NCBI RefSeq assembly: GCF_921293095.1
Contig: NC_060259.1
Location: 41,459,812-41,523,811, forward strand
Reading direction: 5' to 3'
From: Ischnura elegans
Taxonomy: Eukaryota; Arthropoda; Insecta; Odonata; Coenagrionidae
Length of the DNA stretch: 64,000 nt
The notes under the pieces are model-generated. The model saw only the letters and a list, made by a program, of their open reading frames with translations, had not been told where the DNA came from and did no database searches. Shown here piece by piece: positions 31,001-43,000 of this stretch; positions within the stretch are counted from its first letter, which is position 1, and each line of letters begins with the position of its first letter. A program made the translations under genes and the position numbers.

Positions 31001-34000
31001 TTTCTTGTCTCCATTGTGATCAAACGGCGTCAACTTTTTCATTAATTTTAATTGCGACAAGCATAGACATGAGACTACTTTTTTATCACCATAATGACGT
31101 TTAGGTATTTAAGCAGTGTCATTTCAAACACGGAGATACGACGACTACACTAGCAAGGGTTGGTGTGAGCCAAATTGTTAATTTCTTCATTGCTTATACT
31201 GATCAACTTCCACATTAAAAATGGAAACCACTCTTGCAAGAGCACATGGCATTATAGGCTCGCGGCGACCAACAACATGCGTACAGACATAATTAATAAG
31301 AACACAAAACGAATATAAAATGCCATATCTCTCGAACACTTGTAATTCGCTTTACTCCAAAGGGAGTTTACTTACACAGTACCTATGTGCTAAAAGAACC
31401 ATTCCGAAATATAATTTCCATTAATAAATAGGATGAAATAAAAGTTTATGACCCTGGACCGGACGTGGTGGCATATAAAATACGTCAATCTTCGAAAGCC
31501 AAGGATTTCAACATCGTACGTACATTCTGGGTTAGAATGGTCTCGTGTATTCCTACAATGTACTTTGACTGTCTATATTGCGAGTTTTCAAAGTTCGAGG
31601 TATTGTAGCTAAATTTTTTTAGATCAGCAAGAGGAACCCGTCACACGTGGCGTATAAATTACGCCGGGCGACCGGCCGTATACCACCTTTGTACCTTTAT
31701 ATCTGTATCACCTATAAATGTACAAGATTTTACTAATTTCTACAAATAAAGATTAATTTTAACAAAAATCGAGTATTATCATATATGCACATAACATGGG
31801 AAAAGTACGCCATTCGCCCGGTTGTGAAGAAATAACAGTCGCGCCCGCTAGAGGGTTAAAAGCAACAATTACACCAAATGTGTCTTGTGCTCGCCGCTTC
31901 CCAAAATCTTCCGTAGCCCTTCCAATATAATAACAAGATATGCACCAACAAATGTCATTTCTTCCAAAAAAAAAGCCACTGCTTTAGCCCCCCATTAATC
32001 TTTCGTTATGTTTTTGAGTAGAAAGTGGAGCCGTCACTTCTCCGCGTTGAAAATGACACTGCTTAAATACCTAAACGTCATTATGGTGATAAAAAAGTAG
32101 TCTCATGTCTATGCTTGTCGCAATTAAAATTAACGAAAAAGTTGATGCCGTGTGATCACAATGGAGACAAGAAAACAAAAAGCCATCACGGAGGCTTGAA
32201 CCCTGGTACCCCGGGTGGTAGTCGTAAACGCTAACCACTACCCCACCTGACCCTCCTGGCGATGGGTGTGATATCATGAAACTATAAGCGGCTTGTGAAA
32301 AGTACCGCATGAAAATTAATTAATTACAGCCAAACTAAGGCCCATTCAACGGAACCACTACTAGTTCAGGGATGTGTTCACCATTCCGAAGCCCATAAAA
32401 AATACGGCATTGAAAAAGGCGGAGCAACTTTCGTGGTCTCCCCTTGTAAGTGCCGATGATATTATTCAATCCCTCAGCCGACCCGGTTACAATGTATAAA
32501 AATATCAAAGTGGGCGTGGTCTTTGAGTGCATGGAACAAAGAGTGGAAGGAAATTACGCCCCTGTTTCCTGCGTTGAAAGTGCAAACTTTAACCCCCGTA
32601 ACCTCTTTTTCAGACGTGGACAGTGCAGAAATAAGTGACACAGAAAATTAGGAAATCAAAGTACATAGTGCTGAATGAGTTTTTGAATGTATGCTCTTGA
32701 GGACTGTACAACTTAGGCCCCATGAGCATCCTTAAACATCAGATAGAGACGAGAGGTGTGTCCCCCATTCATCAACCTCCAAGGAGAATGCCCATTTATA
32801 AGAGTGAGGAAGTGCGGGGCCCTATTACGGAGTTGATGAGGGGCAATATTACCAAGGAATCATCATCTCTGTGGAGTTCACCGAAAGTGCTGGTGAGGGA
32901 GGGGTCCGCACGGTTTTGTGACGATTATAGGCATCCGAATGTAGTGACGCTTACCTCCTCCCATGTATGGAAGACATTCTAGACACAATATCCAGTGCCT
33001 AACCTTTTCAACAATAGACATGGCATCAGGGTACTGGCAGTGCAAAGTCATGGAAAGTGACAGGGAGAATACTCCCTTTATCATTGGTGACAGTCTATAC
33101 CAATTTAAAATGTTGCCTTTTGTGTAGTGCAATGAAACCAGTACCTTCCAAAGACTAATGGACCTAGTGCTTGCAGGTGCCCTGTGGAAGTCTTGTTTGG
33201 TGTACTTAGATGATATCATTATTTTCAGTAGTGATTTTGGGAGCACATAGGAAGGTTAATAGATGTGTTGATGTGTGTGGACGTGAAGAGAACTTTTGGC
33301 GTCGAGGCATTTGGCGTAGGATTTGATGAGTCACTATAGACAATATTTGTTGGGTAAACATTTTGAGGTGTGCACTGACCACAATTCACAGCAATGGCTA
33401 CGATCATTTCAAGAGCCAGAGGGACAAGTCGCTTGATGGCTTGAGTAGCTGTCGGAATATGATTTATCAGTGGTGCATTGGCCGGGTAACACACACAGGA
33501 ATGCTGAATGATTATGTAGCATGTAAGCAACGCGGTAGGAGCAATGATAAACATGAAGTTGTGGAGATCATCGCTGTTTTAGAGGCTCCAATTAAAAGTG
33601 TGAGAGCAAGGCAGAGGAAGGACCCCGTGCTGAGAAGTGTAGTGGATGCACTCGAGGCCGGAATTCGGCCACCTGAAGGAGAGAGGAGGGATGACTGTCT
33701 GGGGGCAGAAGTGTTGTGGACACAAATGGGATAAGCTTGTGTTTGAGGATGGGGTTCTCTTTCGAATGAAGGAGGGAGACAGACGAGATGCCAACTGTCT
33801 ACAGATAATTGTGCCAACGCTTTGTCCAGATACATTAAAGATGTGGAAGTGTGGTGCCTCACGTGCGAAGGTTGTTCGCATCGGAAAGCCCCACCCCATC
33901 AGCTAAGAGCACCATTGGGTCACTGCCTTACCGGAGGACTGATGGAAGAATTTCCGTTGACATTTTAGGAGCACTTCCACAAACAAAGACAGGTAATAAA

Positions 34001-37000
34001 TATATATTTTGGTGGTCGCCGACAAGTTCACCAAGTGGATCGAGGCGTACGCCATGAGAAATCAAGAGGCAGAACCAGTGGTGCATCAAATTAAGGGTTT
34101 TGTGTATAGGTGGGGAGTGCCTCGGGAAATACACTGGGATCAAGGATGCCAATTTGAATCCCACCTCTTCCAAGAGATGTGAAAATTGATGGGGGTAGTA
34201 AAAACAATAACATCCCCCTCCACCAGCAGTCTGATATCCAGGTAGAGCTCTTTAACAGAACTTAATCAGCAATGCTGAGCCAGTGGACAGAGAATGAAGT
34301 TGAATGGGATGATCATTTAAATTCCATCATATTGGCCTATCGTTTGGCCAAACATAGCAGCACAGGATTCACACCCTGTTTCCTTATGTTTGGAAGGGAA
34401 GTGCACCTCCCAATTGAGTTGGAGTGGGGGGTCCCTGATGAGCAGATAGGGGTAGGTCAGCAGAGAGAAGGCAACTACGTAAGATGTTTACAAGAGGGCC
34501 AGGAGAAAGCCCATGATCTCACTTGACAGAGGCTGGGATCGGCTCACTTCCGACAAAAAGAACAATATGACCACCAGTGTCACGGTGCACCCTTTGAGGA
34601 AGGGGGGAGGGTGTGGCTCCACGTACCAGCCACAAAAAGGGGCAAATGCAGGAAGTTTCATCGCAACTGGGTTTGCCCCTACCCAGGCATTTTGGGACTC
34701 TCCAATGTCACCTATAGGGTGAGAAACACTGATAATCCTCAACGTCACGTAGTGGTGCATTTTAACCTCTTTACGAAGTGGGAGGAAAGCCAGAAGAATA
34801 TCTGGGCAAGGAATATGAGACTATGGATGGAGTGGAAGTAAAAAAAGCTGGGCTGAGGGAAGCCGAGACAGTATCGCACAGAGCCCCGAAGGTGGAGGAG
34901 CTTGGGGGTGGGGCCGTGAAGGCCCTCTACAAAGAGATGGGGTGAAGGGCCTTGACCCCATGTAAAATGGCACATAATAAAGGTCAGTTGAGTTTGGACC
35001 TGAAACTGTGTATGTCATGATTCCTCCCTACCCTTCTCCCAAGCGAACACTACACTATGCAATTAGATTCAATAAGAAATTAAATTTTCCTAAAATAACG
35101 AGTCAACTGGTTTAATTGAATTTAAGTACTTTCAGGATAATTTTACTGCATATTCCTGTGCCCAAGACACAAGGTCTCAGACAGGTGACAGTGTGACGGC
35201 TCTTTAGATTTGGGAATCAAATTGCCAAGATATAAAGAGCCTTCACACTATTGATGAGATTCCCTCACTTTTCTCTTATATCCCTGACCCATACCCAATT
35301 TTTCCCCCATCTCCTGTGCTTTCACAATCAGAGATTGGATATGTAGCAAGGTTTTCCGGTTGACCTATGCATCGATTCATCTTCGAGGCGACAGTTTCAC
35401 CGGCGTTGCAGCTGGCATCTTCAGGTTTGAAGCAACGCCTGCGAAACTTGTCATGAAGATGAATCGACACGGAGGTCAACCCGAAAACCTTGCTACGCAT
35501 GCTGCACCACTCCATGAAAGTCTCCATCAACAAATCCCAGGTAGGCTATGAAACCAAGTTAGGCAGTGATGATAAGATATCATAGGGCCATAACGAGGGA
35601 GATGGTAAAACCACGTGAGCAGGATATGAACAGAACTAAGCTGAGCAAAAGGGGCAGAAAATATAGGTTTTTCTCCTCTCTCAAAATTGAATAAAAATAT
35701 GTAGCATGAAGTTTCCAGGTTTTAATTCTCAGGATTCTTCTCAAATTATAAAAATAGTGAGTCAACTATTTCCATATTTCTTTAATTTGATTCAGGTCCT
35801 GCATTACAGTATTAGTACTAAATAGTGTTTCTCCACATAAAAACCGTACCCATTTGGAATCTCAGACACGAAAAAATCAGAAGTTAAGCGATAATTTAAG
35901 TGATAGCCTATTAATCATCCCATGAGACTGTATACTGAGAGGACCTTTCTTATGCCATCATTGTTACTAACTGCTTAAGCCATTCAGATCTCAACAAAGT
36001 TACTCCCAAGTACCCTGTCAAATTTGCGCACATTTGCTGTGGAGTCAGCTTATTTATCTGATTGGAGAAAAATTCCAGTTGAGTAGTATACCAGGACTAG
36101 CCACGGTGATAACTTACATGGGAGTCACCTGCAATGCACAATTGTGCGAAAGATCCACAGAGAAAAAAATCCTCCGCCTTGACCGGGATTCAAACCCAGA
36201 TCCTCCGATTTTCGGTCGAGTGCTTTAGCCAGTTAAGCTACCGAGGCATCATTCTTCCCTGTGGATATTTTTGGACACTACCGGACAAGGTGTTGTTGGA
36301 CTGCTGAGCATATGATGCCAAAAACAGTCCAAATTGTGCACACAGCGCCACAGCCGGAGAGCAGGCCCAGACATAGAACACATAGAGGTGTTTGCTCTTG
36401 ACTAGCTTTAATTATACCGGGACTAGCCACGGTGATAACTTATACGGGAGTCACCCGTATCTGCAGCCCGGATAAACCACAGCCGGATAATCGGGAGTCT
36501 GCTGTACTTGTATGTAGCAAACATTTTTTGAGAACCCTGTTTCATTCTTAGCGTACACACTTCCGGAAAGTTATGATGACTCTGGAGCAATATAAGATTA
36601 ACATTGATTTTTTACTCCATATATGTACTCACCTATTTAGCTCACAGGAATCCGAATGGTCCCCTGCAGAGCTTTCCCGAAACAATGAACGAGGTTGCAT
36701 GTGCTATGAATTATGTAGGCTTAAATACTCAATGTGTAGATTATCAATTTCATATAAGACCCACAAGAAATAAAAATATCGTGAAGATTTTATACTGATA
36801 TTTTTAGGTTGGGCACTCATACTCTCTGCGGAAAACACAAAAATGGCATCTTCAAATCCACTGACTGAACTTGAGCATTAAAGATGGAGGCAATTTCTGC
36901 TTTTGCCCTGTGAAAACCTTATCCAATTCTACAATTCACTAAACTAATTTTCATAAATCTAATCTCAGGCCAATACCTAACACAACAGAGAATACACCTC

Positions 37001-40000
37001 CTTTCAGGCCTTAGTTCTACGTATTCAGTTAATAAAACTTAACGGATGATGTATTAATGAAAGTTGACATGTGTTTCCATCCAATTTCTCAAGCTATCCA
37101 CAGAAGGTGCGGAGCTCGGGCATGAAGTGTACCATTAATTTGATGAATATAATGAAAATAATTGAGGGTAGAACAGAAATAATGGATGTAAATAAATTAC
37201 TGCTTAAGATGGTGTCTTCCATTAATAGCAACCCATTACAACATGAACTTGCAGTAGAAAATTATTTCCCTCAACTCGCACAGCTGTATGAAAAGGAGTA
37301 TTCAGGGAAACGCCCTGGAATATCACGGAAAGTAATGCAGTAAAATCTTCATATAACGAATTCAATAGGACCAGGAAAGTGGAGACTTTGCCGCAAGGGG
37401 GTTCCCTATAGGAAAGTGAAATAGAGCAGACTCCCGATTATCCGGCTGCGGTTTATCCGGGTAGCGGATTATTCATGCATGATTTTCACTCTCGCTCAAT
37501 TTTTTCCACGATCTTAAAAAAAATAAAATAAAATCGAACGCAAAATCATCGGAATTACTGTTTCAATGCGAGGATACACCGGGCTTATTATTTCCGTTAG
37601 AATCCCCTTAGTAAAACGGAAGCGATCGTGCGCTAGCTGCATACAGGGGAGTACCGTGTTCCTCCCTTTCTAAGCCTCGCAGTGCGCGACTGCGCTCTAT
37701 GATCACGGATACGCGTCCCGCAGCAGTTGCAACCTGGGCAACTTGTGCGAGACACGACTACGTGGCGTGGTCCCTGTCAGTGTAGTTTCCGACGTCGAGC
37801 AGTGGTTTTGGAGCATTCGTGCATACCACTTTTCTGTATCCATGATCACACAGCCACGGATGTGTGGTTTTCAAAACCAGGCCTTACATGGAGCGTTAAT
37901 AATACTAGTGCAACCATGTGTCGCCGCTAAAGATATCGTGAACTGGCAAAAAAAGCTCTCATTGAGTCCGGGAGGCACTCTTAAATAACAGAATACCTGC
38001 ATGAATTATTATATATTGTTTGTTATAGGTAATTAAGAACATTGCAAGACATTTAAGTGAAAGTGTGGGTTATCCGAGTTTTCCGATTATTCGTGCCGTC
38101 TCTCCCCATCATTAGCCCGGATAATCGGGAGTGTACTGTATTGGTTGTGTTGCTGCAGGGTGATTAAGAGTTCATCTAGATCGAAGAGGTGAGTTACAAA
38201 TACAGGAGCTGCGCTGAACTCATGCTAAGATGCTTTTTGAAGGAATGAAAAAATTCATTCCCGGTCACAAATAACCATGCCCATAACATATGATGCCCAT
38301 TGTGAGACTGATTGGCTCACAAATGGATAAGAATTCCCGACCACTTCGAGAAGACTTGGAGAACAGAAATACTGCGTGGAGGTTGGGGACTAGAAGTGAA
38401 TTGGAGGAAAATTCCAAAAACCCTGACCTGCCTCACCCTTTAATGTACTGTACTGTAAAATTGTCCAAATAGCAAGAGTATCCAGGTTTCAAATCATGAT
38501 TGTTGAGAACAGTTCTGAGAACATATCAAGGGATTGTGCTTAAGAAGTACGTGTTCTTCACATAGCAAATCTGCATCAGTCAGCAAAGCAAAGCTTCAGG
38601 CTAGATTTTGGCTCGTAGATGATTAACAGCATTCTATGTCATTTCTAACTAACAGCCAATTTGACCTACCACCAAGTACCCAGACCACATCCTGTAAGTC
38701 GAAGAGTACCTGTATTTGGATTACATGAAAACGATAACTATCAACTTTTACTATTATTTAAAGTTATCTACATCTATAGTTTAATATGTTCCTTCTTTTC
38801 ATTCTTAACCAGAAAATAAAAACTTGGTGCTCCTTTAACACTATTGGCTAATCAATATTCATTTGTTTCACTCATGGCAGCTACTAATTTAAAAAATATG
38901 CAGACAATATAATACATTGAATAAAGGAAATATTAAATAATTTCTATTCCTGTCCCTTGGTTGATCCTTCATTTCCTTTTGGCAGAAGATTGTCACTTAA
39001 TGATGTAAAATGACAATAACACAACCACATTCATCATATCCTCAATTAACTATTTTTTTGATTATTCAGGAGCCGCCCCACATGCTTTAGTACAGACAAT
39101 CATGATTTGACAGAGTTAAAATGATGAAAAAGTTGTTTTAAATTTCTAACAGCTGATACTGAATACCAAAAAATCGTTAAAAAAAACTAAAATATAAGAA
39201 TAGACTGTTATGACCATTGAGTTATGTCTTCTTGAGAACCTTTTTTGGATCCAACCATCCTTTTTAAATACACCTAATGCCTGGTCTACAATGAATGAAA
39301 GCTAAGAACAAGGCCACAAGAAATTTCTATTAGCAACCTAAATCTAATTATGGGAGGCATTAGCCACAACATGGTAGCAGCAGATGGAAACAGTCAAATT
39401 CCAAATTAATGCCTCAGTACTGTGATGTTTTAATTTGAATTTTTCATGAGAAATTTTAAAGGCTGTTTTTCAAACTACTTTTGTTCAACTCCTCAATGAC
39501 TTTATAGTATGCTTTCGATAACTCTACTCCACCAATGTTTTAAACCAGATTGAGTAACTTGAAGCATAACTATTTTCAGTAATACCTCCTTGAAAACTTC
39601 TTGAAAAAAAGGAAATGTTCTTCACCCTTCGGCACTAGTTACTGCCAAGCTTTAACAATAATGAATAATAAATGTTGAAATATTTGAATGGCACTAAATA
39701 CTTTCATTTAATTTTCTCTCTACTGTCGATTTATACGAGCCATGGCTTACACAAAGTTTGCACTGCTTGAATACCTGACTATAGTAATTTGGATTATAAG
39801 TAGCATCCATGGCTGGGATGACAAGATACTCCACTGACACCAGTCACAGTAACAACATACTCTTGATTGGCAAGATGTAACCCACAAGCAGTAAGAATAG
39901 GACTTGACCATCATTTTATGATCAACACCCATTGTAAACCATGTATAGCTCTCATGAACAAAAGCAAACGATGCTGGAGACAACACCTCAGAAAAAATCC

Positions 40001-43000
40001 AATGCATCATAAATAAATCAATTTCATTTATCAGCCCCAAAAGAAAAATATCCCACCCCATTCTTAGTACAAACTACCTTAGTTTTGCCTAACTGACTCT
40101 CACAAAAAAGTTTTCCTCGAAAATGAAGTTTACCTGTAAAATGACTACAACAAGATACCCATAGGTTTAGAGGTATAGGAATAGTCCCATCAGCCAGTTG
40201 TAAAAAGTATTTATGAGCAATAAGACTAATTGACAACATTAGACCGAGACGATCAAACATGTGAAGGGAGTTCTTAAATATCATAACATTAATTTTTACA
40301 AATCAATTACTTTTATTGCTTTATATAATACAGCATATTTTTAAATAAAATTGAATATGCCAGAGATACTAGATTTTTTCAATAAAATTTGACTTTCTCG
40401 GCAAAGGCAGTAAGCATATGTAAATTAATATTTTAAACAATGGAATATTTACATTGAAGATATCACAAAATATAGTGTCTCACTGTAATAATACTCCCAG
40501 GTGGATGGTCCATTATGAACAAGCACAAGGTCGTAAAATTCTCACATGTAAATTTCAATTCATTTAACCCATACAGCATTTCATTTATAAAGGACTTACT
40601 CATGTGGTGATTCATTCCCATTGGTTTAATTCCCAGCCCACACAGTTCGCAGATGACAATGTAGAAGTCATCTTGCTCCGGACAGAATCCAAAGAGTGTC
40701 ATGTCTAATATCAAGAAAGAAAAAATAAACTGAGCAATTATTGTTTATAATTTCCAGCAACAATAACTTTAAGTAGGATTAAATTAATACATAGATAAGA
40801 CAAATTTTTCTGTTAATACAACAAAAAATGAACATGTGAAAAATAAAATAGTACCATACATCACTCGTACATACAACACCTAATGACTTCTACGATGAGA
40901 GAGATTGTAGAAAACACAATAAAGTTAATGTGGCTCTCAAAACACACCTTTCTTTACAATGGAATAGTCCACATTCAACACCAATTGAATTAGAAATTCT
41001 TCACTTACAACAGTAATAATAGTTTTCAAACTCCCAACACAATTTAAAATGTAAGATGCAACATGGTATGTTCCTTCAAAATGCTTTAAACAACATATTT
41101 TTCCATCTAGGGCTTCTGAGAAGTTTCAGGGTTTGTCATCATTAGTGCAGGTAGCCACAGTCACCCATTATTAGCTACTGAAGAGGCAGCTGACTGGGGG
41201 CAGACCAAGATAGTATGAGAGTAACATATTGGCATGGATGAGGCAGTAGTATCTAGGACACCATTGTAAGAGATAGCCATTCAAGATTGGTTGAGTATGG
41301 AGTTACCCGAACTCATCACTCAGGAAATCATGTCATTTAAATTAGTCTGTAAATACATTGATTAATCCTACGTACCAATAATTTCTCTATCATATACTCC
41401 ATAGAGATGGGCGTTGAAAACATAACCACAAAATCTGACCACATGAGCAAAGGCTGTAGTGAGCAATGGCGGCCTGGAGCTCCCAATAATCCCCTTCAAA
41501 CTACTCAAAATATACTGCCAATAATGTTCCTCTTCCATCTAATCCTTCCTAATCCACCTTGGCCAGGTCACTGGGAAAGACCGCTTACAGTGCACTGAAG
41601 AGGTTGTTTCCTATTATTTTTTTTATTGCCTAAATCGAAAGATTATTATCCCAGGAATAATTATTTCTTGCTTGTAGATTTTTAAATGACGACATCTGTT
41701 TTTCGCAATTTAATGAAAAGTGAAAATTTTCAAGCTCATGCGGAGGCTAAGTATGAATGCTGGGAAAAGCCCGTGTGACGTCATTCTGGCTCAGCCTACC
41801 ACTGCGTGAGGCCACCTTGGTGCTAGGCTATGAGCACCAATACAATGCAGGCTGCTAGCAGGTAGCGCTTGGCTTCAATAAGGATAATTAATACCCTGTC
41901 AAACAAAGGAAACTTTCCCACCATAGGCAATTTAAATACATGATTTTTTAAGAAATGTTTCCCTGAGCTCTGTGCCTCAACCGTGCATTGGTAATCTCAG
42001 ACAGGGGCGCAGCTAGGAATTATGGTTGGGGGGGGGGGGGGGGGTTTAGGTGCAACTAATACCAGGGTGTGTGTGGGTATGGAATACCCACCAGGATAAG
42101 CGGTTGGTGCTAAATTAATAAATTGCGGAATTTTAAGATAAACGGTAAGTTTAACAGCTTTCACTTTATTAATCCTTAAACTATTCTATTAGTAATATCA
42201 ATCCAATTAAGTAAAATGGATTAAACTAAATAATTTCTGAGCTCTAGGGTGGTTTTACCCACCAAAACCCCCACTCGCTGCGCCACTGATCTCAGACGAC
42301 TACTCGCATAACATCTAGGTTCCTGTGACGTCACATGGGTGCCAAACTGGCCTTTTTCAAATGAGGTTAAACTTGACCATTAACATTCCTCTAAACTGGG
42401 ATTTCTAAAACCAAATAATTTGTATATTATGAATACACTAATGGTGGATAACGAATCGCAATCAATGCCTTTCATTTTCTTTGATGAAGGAAACTACCCT
42501 ATTGGTATACAGGGACCAAAAGCATCTTCCAGATCCTTACACCTTTCCCTAGCCACACTCTTGGGTAACAAACTATGTAGTTACTTGGTCCAACTAGTCC
42601 AACATCAGTTTTCAGTGTTTTCCAATAGGCCGTGGATGATGCTAAGCTCCACTATCACCTTCAACTCCATTGAATGTTTCACCCACATGCAACGCTTGTG
42701 TTATATTAATCTAGTTTCAGTTCTTACAGATTATCGATTATACTTTTCTTGAGACTCGAATTACTCCATACATCCCCACAGCAGCTTCCAGCAGACTTCA
42801 TATGGCTTCTATTTAATACATAACCTATTAATATGAAATCAATTTCTACAAATAAAATTAACACAAAGAAAATATATTTCCCATTACATTTCCTGTCCAC
42901 CACCCACGTTAATTTCAGCGAAGAAGGGCAAAATCACTTTTCTTTATTCTCAAGGAATGTCAGAAAATGAAAGATTATTACAAAAATGAATAAATTTCAA

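Larger units (their letters stand above)
28928..35054 (+). mobile_element. Decayed Gypsy-type LTR retrotransposon
   Basis: LTR-like repeats of about 200 bp at each end enclose gag, protease, reverse transcriptase and integrase remnants in the Gypsy order, all on plus. Frames are broken by many stops and shifts. The RT thumb and most of RNase H appear deleted, and a palindromic element (30728-32447) is inserted between protease and RT. It cannot be autonomous. Confidence 0.85.
18793..40599. other. Intron 3 of the ataxin-7-like gene, 21.8 kb
   Basis: The intron runs between the zinc-finger exon and exon 4. It hosts most of the mobile elements listed below; the remaining stretches (18793-20440, 22960-24350, 26930-27880, 35060-36080, 38140-40599) are AT-rich without supportable features. 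An SCA7-coding exon was looked for here and not found. Confidence 0.7.

Noticed and set aside
30865-32310. Identical 79-codon ORFs on opposite strands (30865-31104 and 32071-32310)
   Set aside because: They are the same sequence read in the two arms of a palindromic element and overlap the tRNA-like module; no domain, so not a gene.
39747-40284. Two overlapping minus ORFs just downstream of the zinc-finger exon
   Set aside because: They follow the donor of exon 3 without a usable acceptor, and exon 4 at 18792 gives the correct phase and family match (H-x4-H).
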